Positions 17,437-25,451 of a stretch of DNA of 64,000 nt are shown here, in pieces (the first letter of the stretch is position 1; every line of letters starts with the position of its first letter). This DNA comes from JALZKA01 sp963786495. Lineage in GTDB: Bacteria; Actinomycetota; Thermoleophilia; Solirubrobacterales; 70-9. The DNA is taken from positions 1,302,001-1,366,000 of the forward strand of contig CAWAZL010000002.1 of assembly GCA_963786495.1 (NCBI GenBank). The letters are read 5' to 3'. The position numbers were made by a program, and so were the translations under genes. Below the pieces are notes generated by a model. That model was not told the origin of the DNA. It saw nothing but the letters and a program-made list of their open reading frames with translations, and did not search any database.

Positions 17437-17832
17437 ATGCTTACTGATCCCATTTCCGACTATCTGACCCGAGTGCGCAACGCGCTGCGGGCCGAGCACC
17501 CCGACGTGGAGGTGCCGTCGTCGCGCCTGAAGAAGGAGATGACCCGCATCCTCAAGGAGCAGGGCTACATCGCCGACTTCGAGGTCGAGCCGACGCAGGT
17601 CGGAGAGGTCATCAAGATCCAGCTCCGCTACACGGACGGCCGCAAGCCGGTCATCACGGGCATCGAGCGCATCTCGCGCCCGGGCCGGCGCCGCTACACG
17701 GACAAGGGCCAGATCCCGCGCGTTATGGGCGGCATGGGCACGGCGATCGTCTCAACGTCCTCAGGCGTCATGACCGGCCACGAGGCAAAGGCAAAGGGAG
17801 TGGGCGGCGAAGTCGTCGCTTACGTCTGGTGA
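17437..17832 (+). CDS. rpsH: 30S ribosomal protein uS8
   Basis: uS8 binds the central domain of 16S rRNA and in E. coli represses the spc operon. The 131-residue product begins MLTDPISDYLTRVRNALRAEH and contains VPSSRLKKEMTRILKEQGYI, the GRKPVITGIERISRPGRR segment and the C-terminal STSSGVMTGHEAKAKGVGGEVVAYVW. Length is normal. It is flanked on both sides by copies of the intercistronic element (C before, D after), so it is individually bracketed in the operon. Confidence 0.97.
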   Translation: MLTDPISDYLTRVRNALRAEHPDVEVPSSRLKKEMTRILKEQGYIADFEVEPTQVGEVIKIQLRYTDGRKPVITGIERISRPGRRRYTDKGQIPRVMGGMGTAIVSTSSGVMTGHEAKAKGVGGEVVAYVW

Positions 17833-17840
17833 TGGATCAG

Positions 17841-17897
17841 ATGAGCGACGTAAGGCACGAAAGCATGTTCGACCTAGTGTCAACGGATTTTTCATGA
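17841..17897 (+). repeat. Intercistronic element copy D (before rplF), with 18-codon ORF
   Basis: Fourth copy of the ATGAGCGAC element. The hairpin stem that is GCC/GGC in copies A and C is GAC/GTC here (17871-17873 with 17879-17881) around the same CTAGT loop: a compensatory change. The ORF reads MSDVRHESMFDLVSTDFS and its stop overlaps the rplF start as ATGA (17894-17897). Confidence 0.75.
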
Positions 17898-18430
17898 GTC
17901 GTATTGGACGCATGCCCATCGAAGTGCCGGACGGCGTGACCGTCTCGGTCGACCCTGGCCGCGTTTCGGTCAAGGGGCCGAAGGGGGAGCTCTCCACCGT
18001 CGTCAGCCGTGACATGAAGATCACGGAGGGCGAGGGCGGCACGCTGACCGTCGAACGCCCCACCGACCGCGGCGAGCACCGCGCGCTCCACGGTCTCACC
18101 CGCAGCCTGGTCGCGAACATGGTCCAGGGCGTCACCGACGGCTACGAGAAGCGCCTCCAGCTCCAGGGCGTCGGCTACCGCGCCAACCTCCAGGGCAAGA
18201 ACTTGAACCTCAGCGTCGGCTTCTCCCACCCCGTCCTGATTGAGGCCCCCGAGGGCATCGAATTCGAGACTCCTCAGCCGACCGACATCATCGTTCGGGG
18301 CATCGACAAGCAGCTCGTCGGCGAGATGGCCGCGCGCATCCGCCGCACGCGCCCGCCCGAGCCGTACAAGGGCAAGGGCATCCGCTACGCAGGCGAGCAG
18401 GTCCGCCGCAAGGTCGGAAAGAGGGCTTAG
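17894..18430 (+). CDS. rplF: 50S ribosomal protein uL6
   Basis: uL6 lies near the factor-binding region of the 50S subunit. The 178-residue product begins MSRIGRMPIEVPDGVTVSVDP. It has the two repeated alpha/beta domains with GLTRSLVANMVQGVTDGYEKRLQLQGVGYRA and the C-terminal RIRRTRPPEPYKGKGIRYAGEQVRRKVGKRA signature. Length is normal. The start overlaps the stop of the mini-ORF in repeat copy D. Confidence 0.98.
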   Translation: MSRIGRMPIEVPDGVTVSVDPGRVSVKGPKGELSTVVSRDMKITEGEGGTLTVERPTDRGEHRALHGLTRSLVANMVQGVTDGYEKRLQLQGVGYRANLQGKNLNLSVGFSHPVLIEAPEGIEFETPQPTDIIVRGIDKQLVGEMAARIRRTRPPEPYKGKGIRYAGEQVRRKVGKRA

Positions 18431-18433
18431 GTC

Positions 18434-18787
18434 ATGGCTACGAAGACCAAGGGCCAACAGCGCCTTCGCCGCCGCCGCCGAGTCCGCGCCAAGGTGCGCG
18501 GAAGCGCCGAGCGCCCGCGCATCTCCGTCTTTCGCTCGAACCGCGGCGTAGCCGCGCAGCTGATCGACGACGACGCGGGCAAGACGCTCGCGGCCGTCTC
18601 GTGGACCGAGGACGAGCTTCGGAAGCTCGACCGCGCCGAGCAGGCGAAGAAGGCGGGGGAGCTTCTGGCCAAGCGAGCGCAGGACGCAGGCGTCAAGTCT
18701 TGCGTGTTCGACCGCGGCGGCTACCGTTATCACGGCCGGGTCGCCGCGCTGGCAGAGGGTGCGCGCGAGGGAGGCCTGGAGTTCTAA
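18434..18787 (+). CDS. rplR: 50S ribosomal protein uL18
   Basis: uL18 carries 5S rRNA into the large subunit together with uL5. The 117-residue product has a basic N-terminus (RLRRRRRVRAKVRGSAERPRISVFRSNRG) and the conserved AQLIDDDAGKTLAAVS segment. It ends with DRGGYRYHGRVAALAEGAREGGLEF, all typical. It starts three bases after rplF and overlaps the rpsE start (TAATG). Confidence 0.97.
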   Translation: MATKTKGQQRLRRRRRVRAKVRGSAERPRISVFRSNRGVAAQLIDDDAGKTLAAVSWTEDELRKLDRAEQAKKAGELLAKRAQDAGVKSCVFDRGGYRYHGRVAALAEGAREGGLEF

Positions 18788-19512
18788 TGAGCCGAGACCG
18801 CGAATACAAGACTGTGAGCCCGCAGGGGCTTGATCTCCAAGAGCGCGTGATCGAGATCAACCGCGTCGCCAAGGTCGTCAAGGGCGGCCGGCGCTTCTCG
18901 TTCACCGCACTCGTTGCCGTGGGCGATGAGCGCTCCGTGGTCGGCATCGGCTACGGCAAGGCGCGCGAGGTCCCGCTCGCGATCCAGAAGGCCGTCGAGA
19001 ACGCCCGCAAGGACCTGATCGAGGTCCCCATGTACGGGCAGACGATCCCCCACAAGATCGTCGGCCGCTACGGCGCCGGCCACGTAGTCCTTCGCCCGGC
19101 CAGTCCGGGTACCGGCGTCATCGCCGGCGGTGGCGTTCGCGCCGTCCTCGAGCTTGCCGGCATCCGCGACGTGCTCTCGAAGTCGCTCGGCACCCAGAAC
19201 CCGATCAACCTCGTCAAGGCCACGATGGACGGCATCCTCCAGCTCCGTCGACCCCAGGACGTCGCCAAGCTCCGCGGCCTCACGGTGAACCAGGTCCTGG
19301 GCCTCGACAAGATGGCCGAAGCCAAAAAGCTGAAGGAAGGCGAGAGCGCCGACGACGTCGACGTGACGCCGACGCCGGTTGCCGTCGCAGTCGGCGCCGG
19401 AGAAGCAGAGAGCGCGGAAGCACCGAGCGCGGGGTCTGACCCCGAAACCGAAGCGCCCGCGGCATCTGAGCCTGTTGAGGGGTCTGACCCCTCGGGTGAT
19501 CGGGATGCCTGA
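18787..19512 (+). CDS. rpsE: 30S ribosomal protein uS5 with ~60-residue GSDP tail
   Basis: uS5 acts in mRNA unwinding at the entry channel and in decoding fidelity. The start ATG 18787 (MSRDREYKTVSPQGLDLQER) overlaps the rplR stop; the upstream open frame is not used. The core with GGRRFSFTALVAVGDE, GYGKAREVPLAIQKA and GTGVIAGGGVRAVLELAGI is normal to about residue 180. A disordered tail follows with two GSDP motifs at 19431-19443 and 19479-19491. Parts of the tail are identical at the DNA level to parts of the rpsC and rpsQ tails. It overlaps rpmD by eight bases. Confidence 0.95.
   Translation: MSRDREYKTVSPQGLDLQERVIEINRVAKVVKGGRRFSFTALVAVGDERSVVGIGYGKAREVPLAIQKAVENARKDLIEVPMYGQTIPHKIVGRYGAGHVVLRPASPGTGVIAGGGVRAVLELAGIRDVLSKSLGTQNPINLVKATMDGILQLRRPQDVAKLRGLTVNQVLGLDKMAEAKKLKEGESADDVDVTPTPVAVAVGAGEAESAEAPSAGSDPETEAPAASEPVEGSDPSGDRDA
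19431..19491 (+). repeat. GGGGTCTGACCCC pair in rpsE tail
   Basis: Two perfect copies start at 19431 and 19479, 48 nt apart. The flanks match the rpsC tail (23 identical bases, 19420-19442) and the rpsQ extension (25 identical bases, 19467-19491), so this tail looks like a composite of both. Confidence 0.85.
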
Positions 19513-19759
19513 GGTCCACCTGAAGCAGGTCCGCTCGCCCATCGGCTCGGACAAAAAGCAACTTGCGACCCTTCGCACGCTGAAGCTCGGCCGGATCGGC
19601 CGTGAGTCGAAGCTCGAGGACACGCCGCAGTTCCGCGGCGCTCTCGCGAAGGTCGAACACCTCGTGGAACGGGTTGAGGAGGGGTCAGACGCCAGAAGCA
19701 AGTCTGCGTCTAAGCCTGCCTCTGGCAAGGGGTCTGACCCCTCAGAAGGTTCAAAATAG
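19505..19759 (+). CDS. rpmD: 50S ribosomal protein uL30 with 25-residue GSD tail
   Basis: uL30 is a small peripheral 50S protein. The start ATG 19505 (MPEVHLKQVRSPIGSDKKQ) matches the family. The core of about 59 residues includes the LRTLKLGRIGRES motif. A 25-residue tail follows with a degenerate first repeat (GSDA from GGGGTCAGACGCC, 19681) and a perfect second (GSDP, 19729-19741), again 48 nt apart. The first copy has A instead of T at its centre, as if in the opposite orientation. The stop overlaps the rplO GTG (TAGTG). Confidence 0.93.
   Translation: MPEVHLKQVRSPIGSDKKQLATLRTLKLGRIGRESKLEDTPQFRGALAKVEHLVERVEEGSDARSKSASKPASGKGSDPSEGSK
19681..19741 (+). repeat. Repeat pair in rpmD tail (one degenerate, inverted centre)
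   Basis: GGGGTCAGACGCC at 19681-19693 and GGGGTCTGACCCC at 19729-19741, 48 nt apart. The central A of the first is what the reverse strand of the consensus would give. The TCT-to-TCA change keeps Ser, so the peptide motif survives in either orientation. Confidence 0.75.
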
Positions 19760-20253
19760 TGCCGCGCCTCGACCCCGAAGAGATCGGCCTCGACACGATC
19801 CGCCCCAAGGCGGGCTCTCGCCATGCGCGAAAGCGCCTGGGCCGCGGCAAGGGATCAGGCCAAGGCAAGACCGCGGGCCGCGGCCATAAGGGCGCGGGCT
19901 CGCGCGCAGGCGCCAAGCGCCGCGTCGGCTATGAGGGCGGGCAGAACCCGATCCACATGCGGACGCGAAAGCTCAAGGGCCCGACCAAGAAGATGTCGAT
20001 GCCCTTCGAGCCGTTTCGCACGCACACGCAGCCGGTGAACGTCGCAGACCTCGAGGCACGCTTCGACGCGGACGCCGAGGTCACCCCCGACACGTTGCGC
20101 GCCGCAGGGCTCGCTACGCGCCGCCATCCGGTGAAGGTGCTCGGGCGCGGCGACATCTCGACGAAGCTCACGGTCCGCGCGCACGGCTTCTCGGCATCGG
20201 CGCGCGAGAAGATCGAGGGTGCCGGCGGCACCTGCGAGATCATCGAGGGCTAG
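19759..20253 (+). CDS. rplO: 50S ribosomal protein uL15
   Basis: uL15 is a central organiser of 50S assembly. The start GTG 19759 overlaps the rpmD stop and gives a 164-residue product. The N-terminal Gly/Arg/Lys-rich arm (RKRLGRGKGSGQGKTAGRGHKGAGSRAG) is typical, as are the GGQNPIHMRTRKLKG segment and the C-terminal domain ending VRAHGFSASAREKIEGAGGTCEIIEG. Normal length, no repeat tail. secY follows after seven bases. Confidence 0.96.
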   Translation: MPRLDPEEIGLDTIRPKAGSRHARKRLGRGKGSGQGKTAGRGHKGAGSRAGAKRRVGYEGGQNPIHMRTRKLKGPTKKMSMPFEPFRTHTQPVNVADLEARFDADAEVTPDTLRAAGLATRRHPVKVLGRGDISTKLTVRAHGFSASAREKIEGAGGTCEIIEG

Positions 20254-20260
20254 CCCTCAA

Positions 20261-21541
<1,281 letters not shown>

Positions 21542-21556
21542 CTGGCGTGCCTTGCC

Positions 21557-22768
21557 CTATAAGGGGGCGATTTCATACCCGAGGTCGGCGAGGGATCTCA
21601 AGATCTCCTCGCGGTGCTCGATGCCCCGCGTCTGAAGCAGGATCTCGATGTGGGTTTCGTGGAAGCCCCGCTGACCAGCCTCGCGGACGTGCTCGATCGA
21701 CAGCACATTTCCCTGACCCTCGGCGATGGCCACCAAGAGCTCAGCCAGGCCGCCGGGATGATCCGGCACTTTGGTGGCGAAGTGGATCGTGGTGCCCTGA
21801 CTGGACTCGTGGAGCCGGCTCGCGGCCGATAGGCGATCGAGATCGATGTTGCCGCCCGACAGGACAGCAACCGCGACGTCGCTCTCGTCCAGTTCGATGG
21901 CGTTGGAGAGCAGGGCTGCTACCGAGACAGCCCCCGCACCCTCGACCACCAGCTTGCCGTGCTGCATCAAGGCAACGATCGCCTCGGCGATGGCATCCTC
22001 ATCGACCGTGCACACCTCGTCGACGTAGCGTTCGATCAAAGGAGCGGTCAACTCCCCTGGGCGCTTGACGGCAATGCCGTCAGCGAGGGCAAACCGCAGA
22101 TCATCGACCGGGCGCGCTGGATCGGCAATCGGAGCGCAGAGCTCACTCTGGACACCGACGATGCGAATGGTCGGGTCAGCCTGCTTCAGGACGGTCGCGA
22201 CACCGCTGGCCAGACCGCCTCCCCCGACTGGGAGGACGATGGTTCGCATCTCTGGGATTTGCTCAAGGAGCTCCGCCCCCAAGGTTGCTTGCCCCAGCAC
22301 GATGTCGGCGTCATCGAAAGGGTGCACGAACGTGGCGTGGTTGGCATCCGCGTACTCGTGAGCATGCTCGAGGCAGCCGTCGACCGATTCGTCCCTCAAT
22401 TCGAGTGTGGCGCCCGCCGCATGGACGGCGTTGATCTTCGACACCGACGCCGTCGACGGCATGAAGACATGGCATGCGATTCCGGCCCTGGCCGCGACGT
22501 AGGCGAGTGCCCGCGCGTGGTTTCCGGCGCTTGCGGCGACAACCCCTCCCGGCCCGAAGCGCTCTCCAAGGCCATCAAGCCGGACCGAGACACCTCTGAC
22601 CTTGAACGAGCCGGTGCGTTGCAGGCACTCGGCCTTGAACTTGACGGTGGCACCGACGCGGGATCCAACCCAGTCGGCATCGATTACCGGGGTCAAAACA
22701 GCATTGGCGGCGACGCTCTGTCGAGCGGCGGCTATGCGCGGTGCGGACAGATCGAGAGCCGCTCCCAC
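21557..22768 (-). CDS. ilvA: Threonine dehydratase (ammonia-lyase) with ACT domain
   Basis: A PLP-dependent enzyme converting threonine to 2-oxobutanoate and ammonia via an unstable enamine. The 403-residue product starts at GTG 22768. Lys56 in TGSFKVRG binds PLP; SAGNHARALAYVA and the Gly-rich PVGGGGLASGV phosphate loop are present. Residues from about 325 form an ACT domain (VPDHPGGLAELLVAIAEGQGNVLSIEH), so it may sense an amino acid. The length suits the shorter, single-ACT class. It lies two bases downstream of ridA in an operon, a meaningful pairing since RidA removes the enamine. The pair is inverted relative to the surrounding ribosomal operon. Confidence 0.95.
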   Translation of the reverse strand: MGAALDLSAPRIAAARQSVAANAVLTPVIDADWVGSRVGATVKFKAECLQRTGSFKVRGVSVRLDGLGERFGPGGVVAASAGNHARALAYVAARAGIACHVFMPSTASVSKINAVHAAGATLELRDESVDGCLEHAHEYADANHATFVHPFDDADIVLGQATLGAELLEQIPEMRTIVLPVGGGGLASGVATVLKQADPTIRIVGVQSELCAPIADPARPVDDLRFALADGIAVKRPGELTAPLIERYVDEVCTVDEDAIAEAIVALMQHGKLVVEGAGAVSVAALLSNAIELDESDVAVAVLSGGNIDLDRLSAASRLHESSQGTTIHFATKVPDHPGGLAELLVAIAEGQGNVLSIEHVREAGQRGFHETHIEILLQTRGIEHREEILRSLADLGYEIAPL

Positions 22769-22770
22769 CG

Positions 22771-23178
22771 TCAGCCCGGAATGCCAACGATCGCTTCGAG
22801 CTCAACGGCTACACCGCGAGGCAACGCCGCAACCCCGATCGTGACACGGGCAGGAGGATCGCGCTCGAACCAGTGCATATATGCGGCATTGATCTCGTCA
22901 AAGCGATCGAGCACGGTGGTGTAGACGGTCACGCGTAAAGCGTGGTCCAGAATCGATCCGGCGGCTTCCGCGAGCGCAGCCAGCGAGCCCAGGCAGTGAT
23001 CTACCTGCACGGCTGGCTCAGGATCAACGATGTCGCCATCGGCGTTGATCGGAATGACGCCTGAACAGAAGAGTAGGTCGCCGTACCGGATCGCTTGGCT
23101 GTAGGGACCGATCGCCGCCGGGGCCTTTTCCGAGCTGATTACTTGGCGGTCCACGGTCTCAGCCAATAATTGTGTCAT
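22771..23178 (-). CDS. ridA: RidA family 2-iminobutanoate/2-iminopropanoate deaminase
   Basis: RidA hydrolyses reactive enamine/imine intermediates released by PLP enzymes such as threonine dehydratase. The 135-residue product has VISSEKAPAAIGPYSQAIRYGDLLFCSGVIP, the family signature. The conserved Arg is in DPPARVTIGVAALPRGV and the C-terminal acidic residue in VAVELEAIVG. It starts at ATG 23178, with about eight extra N-terminal residues. It is translated just ahead of ilvA, whose product it would detoxify. Its start is 25 bp from the divergent adk start. Confidence 0.94.
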   Translation of the reverse strand: MTQLLAETVDRQVISSEKAPAAIGPYSQAIRYGDLLFCSGVIPINADGDIVDPEPAVQVDHCLGSLAALAEAAGSILDHALRVTVYTTVLDRFDEINAAYMHWFERDPPARVTIGVAALPRGVAVELEAIVGIPG

Positions 23179-23185
23179 GTCTCGT

Positions 23186-23191
23186 TAGGCT
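23186..23191 (+). promoter_or_regulatory. Candidate -10 box for adk
   Basis: TAGGCT lies 12 bases before the adk ATG, in the 25-bp gap between divergent ridA and adk. No Shine-Dalgarno is present, suggesting a leaderless or near-leaderless transcript. adk needs its own promoter because the inverted ridA-ilvA pair cuts it off from secY. Confidence 0.45.
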
Positions 23192-23203
23192 CTCTCGTCC
23201 CCC

Positions 23204-23875
23204 ATGTCTCAGCTCAATCTTGTACTTCTCGGCCCGCCTGGATCAGGCAAGGGCACGCAGGGCGAACGGCTCCAGGACGACCTGGACCTGCCCTACTACG
23301 CGACCGGCGACATCCTGCGCCGGGCCGTCCGCGAGGAGACCGAGATCGGCAAGGAGGCCAAGTCCTACATGGACAAGGGCGACCTGGTCCCCGACGACGT
23401 GATCATCGGCGTGATCGCCGAGCGGATCGACTCGCACGAAGCCGAGGACGGGTTCATCCTCGACGGGTTCCCGCGCACAGTCGGCCAAGCGGAAGCGCTT
23501 CTGGAAAAGCTCGAAGAGCTCCGCACCCGCCTGACGGCCGCGATCCTGATCGCGGTGCCCGACGAGGAGGTCGTGCGCAGGCTCGGTGGCCGGCGTACCT
23601 GCCCCAACGGCCACATCTTCCACGTCGACTTCGATCCTCCAGAGGAGGAAGGCAAGTGCGACGTTTGCGGCGAAGAGCTCCACATTCGCGACGACGACAA
23701 ACCCGACGTGATCAAGCACCGCCTCACGCAGTACCAGGAGAAGACAGCGCCACTCATCGACTGGTTCGACGAGCGCGGGCTGCTCGAGCGCGTCGAGGCC
23801 GACGCTCCGCCCGACGACGTCTACGAGGACATCCGCGCCCTCATGGCAACCCTTCGGATGGAGGAAGAGGCCTAG
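23204..23875 (+). CDS. adk: Adenylate kinase, long zinc-binding form
   Basis: Adenylate kinase interconverts AMP, ADP and ATP. The 223-residue product begins MSQLNLVLLGPPGSGKGTQ, with the P-loop GPPGSGKGT. The AMP site is in YATGDILRRAV and DGFPRTVGQAE. The long LID domain carries CPNGH with CDVCG, consistent with a structural zinc (a four-cysteine or Cys/His set). The C-terminal KTAPLIDWF segment is typical. It is followed after five bases by map, as in standard spc operons, although the link to secY is broken here. Confidence 0.97.
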   Translation: MSQLNLVLLGPPGSGKGTQGERLQDDLDLPYYATGDILRRAVREETEIGKEAKSYMDKGDLVPDDVIIGVIAERIDSHEAEDGFILDGFPRTVGQAEALLEKLEELRTRLTAAILIAVPDEEVVRRLGGRRTCPNGHIFHVDFDPPEEEGKCDVCGEELHIRDDDKPDVIKHRLTQYQEKTAPLIDWFDERGLLERVEADAPPDDVYEDIRALMATLRMEEEA

Positions 23876-23880
23876 CCGTC

Positions 23881-24651
23881 ATGTACAAGGGCGGCATCAT
23901 CCTCAAGACCCCGTCGCAGATCGAGGCGATGGCGGCGGCGGGCGAAGTCCACGCCAAGTGCCTCAAGATGCTGATCGGCAAGTGCCGTCCGGGCGTAACG
24001 ACCGCCGAGCTCGACGACGCGGCCGAGCGCTTCATCGTCTCGCAGGGCGCGACCCCGACCTTCAAGGGCTACCGCGGCTTCCCCGGCTCGATCTGCGCCT
24101 CGCCTAACTCGATGGTCGTCCACGGCATCCCCGACGCCTACGAGCTGAAGCGAGGCGACGTCTTGTCGATCGACGTGGGCGTGACCAAGGACGGCTGGGT
24201 CGCCGACGGCGCCGTCACAGTTCCCATCGGCGAGGTGTCCGAGGAGGCCACTCGCCTCCTCGCGACCACTGACGCTTCACTGCACGCAGGCGTTGAGGCC
24301 GCGCAGCCCGGCGGGCGCCTGGGCGACGTCTCGAACGCCGTCCAGAAGACGGTCGAGGCAGAGGGATTCAGTGTGATCCGCAGCCTGGTCGGCCACGGCG
24401 TCGGCCGCGACATGCACGAGGACCCGCAGGTGCCCAACTTCGGTAGCGCCGGCCGGGGACCGCAGCTGGAGCCAGGCATGGTCTTTGCGCTCGAGCCGAT
24501 GACCGCTGCGGGATCACGCGAGGTCGTTACCGGAGGCGACGGCTGGGCCGTCTACTCGGCCGACGATTCGCTCACCGCCCATTTCGAGTTCACCATCGCA
24601 GTGACCCAGGACGGTCCCCGCATCCTCACTCCCTGGCACCTGGGCGCCTGA
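23881..24651 (+). CDS. map: Methionine aminopeptidase, type I
   Basis: The enzyme removes the N-terminal Met from nascent proteins. The start ATG 23881 (MYKGGIILKTPSQIEAM) gives 256 residues, the normal length of the short type Ia form. The five metal ligands are visible: Asp in LSIDVGVTKDGW, Asp in VADGAVTV, His in GHGVGRDMHEDP, Glu in FALEPM and Glu in AHFEFTIAV. It forms a pair with adk. infA and rpmJ would normally follow; only rpmJ is found, after 279 bp. Confidence 0.96.
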   Translation: MYKGGIILKTPSQIEAMAAAGEVHAKCLKMLIGKCRPGVTTAELDDAAERFIVSQGATPTFKGYRGFPGSICASPNSMVVHGIPDAYELKRGDVLSIDVGVTKDGWVADGAVTVPIGEVSEEATRLLATTDASLHAGVEAAQPGGRLGDVSNAVQKTVEAEGFSVIRSLVGHGVGRDMHEDPQVPNFGSAGRGPQLEPGMVFALEPMTAAGSREVVTGGDGWAVYSADDSLTAHFEFTIAVTQDGPRILTPWHLGA

Positions 24652-24930
24652 CGGCGGCTGCTATGCACGTATGGCGCTTGGATAGCGTCGCCGGATCGGG
24701 GCCGCGCTCCTCACGCGTGCCAGCCGGCACGCGTTTCGTCCCACGCCCTCGCCCGGCTCGCTCCCAGGCACCCTGACGCACGCATCAGCCACCGTCAGAC
24801 GCCCTGTAGCCAGGCACGGCCTCTTGCTATCCTCGACTGCCGGCTTTCGAGCCGGATTTGGCCTGCTCGTCCGATTCATGGGACAAGCGGGCTTTCTGAA
24901 CGATACGACCAGTCTGGAGCGCGTAAAGCG
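24652..24930 (+). promoter_or_regulatory. map-rpmJ gap: hairpins, no infA
   Basis: No infA reading frame was found here on either strand. A perfect 9-bp stem ACGCGTGCC-AGCC-GGCACGCGT (24713-24734) followed by TTT could end the map transcript. A second hairpin, CCGGCT-TTCG-AGCCGG (24840-24855), lies downstream of a TATCCT box with an upstream TG (24825-24833). That box may be a promoter for the rpmJ-rplQ alpha operon. Two CCAGGCAC motifs and a GTCAGACGCC motif between them resemble fragments of repeats seen elsewhere in the window. Confidence 0.45.
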
Positions 24931-25044
24931 TTGAAAGTAAGAGCGTCCGTAAAGCCGATGTGTGAGAGGTGCCGCGTGATCAAGCGGCGAGGCGTCGTGC
25001 TGGTGATTTGCTCGAACCCCAGGCACAAGCAGCGGCAGGGCTAG
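24931..25044 (+). CDS. rpmJ: 50S ribosomal protein bL36, zinc-binding form
   Basis: A 37-residue protein starting with TTG at 24931, which is easy to miss. It reads LKVRASVKPMCERCRVIKRR and continues to a stop at 25042-25044, with the C-terminus SNPRHKQRQG. The zinc ligands Cys11, Cys14, Cys27 and His32 are all present. bL36 is a late-binding 50S protein. Its length and motif match the family exactly, so confidence is high despite the rare start. rpsM follows after a clear AAGGAG site. Confidence 0.95.
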   Translation: MKVRASVKPMCERCRVIKRRGVVLVICSNPRHKQRQG

Positions 25045-25063
25045 AAGGAGATACGGAAGACAG

Positions 25064-25441
25064 TTGGCACGCATCGCGGGAGTAAATCTCCCTCTCAACA
25101 AGCGGATAGAGGTGGGGCTCACATACGTCCACGGCGTCGGTCGCTCGACCGCGAACGAGATCCTCGCCAAGGCGAAGATCGACCCCAACACGTACGTCAA
25201 GGACCTCACCGAGGACGAGACGATCAAGCTTCGCGACGCGGTCGAGGCCGGCGATGTCGAGGGTGACCTCCGCCGCGAGCGCTCGCAGAACATCAAGCGC
25301 CTGTCTGAGATCGGCTCCTACCGCGGTACCCGCCACCGCCGCGGCCTGCCCACGCGCGGCCAGCGCACCAAGACCAACGCGCGCGGCCGCAAGGGCCCCA
25401 AGCGCATGTCCATCGCCGGCAAGAAGAAGCCGACGAAGTAG
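25064..25441 (+). CDS. rpsM: 30S ribosomal protein uS13
   Basis: uS13 lies in the head and contacts tRNA in the P site and uL5 through bridge B1. The start is TTG 25064 (LARIAGVNLPLNKRIEVGL), with AAGGAG upstream at about 25045. The product has 125 residues. It shows the helix-hairpin-helix GLTYVHGVGRSTANEIL and the RSQNIKRLSEIGSYRGTRHRRGLPTRGQRTKTNAR signature, with a basic tail. Together with rpsK, rpsD, rpoA and rplQ it forms the alpha operon. Confidence 0.96.
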   Translation: MARIAGVNLPLNKRIEVGLTYVHGVGRSTANEILAKAKIDPNTYVKDLTEDETIKLRDAVEAGDVEGDLRRERSQNIKRLSEIGSYRGTRHRRGLPTRGQRTKTNARGRKGPKRMSIAGKKKPTK

Positions 25442-25451
25442 AGGAATCTGA

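Noticed and set aside
23170..23880. Long open frame upstream of map (from 23170) as an N-terminal extension
   Set aside because: It is antisense-like Arg-rich shadow of adk; map starts at 23881 with the usual family N-terminus.
24661..25296. A 211-codon minus-strand frame over the map-rpmJ gap and rpsM
   Set aside because: It overlaps rpmJ and rpsM in antisense, is rich in Arg/Ser as shadow frames are here, and shows no IF-1 or other family signature.
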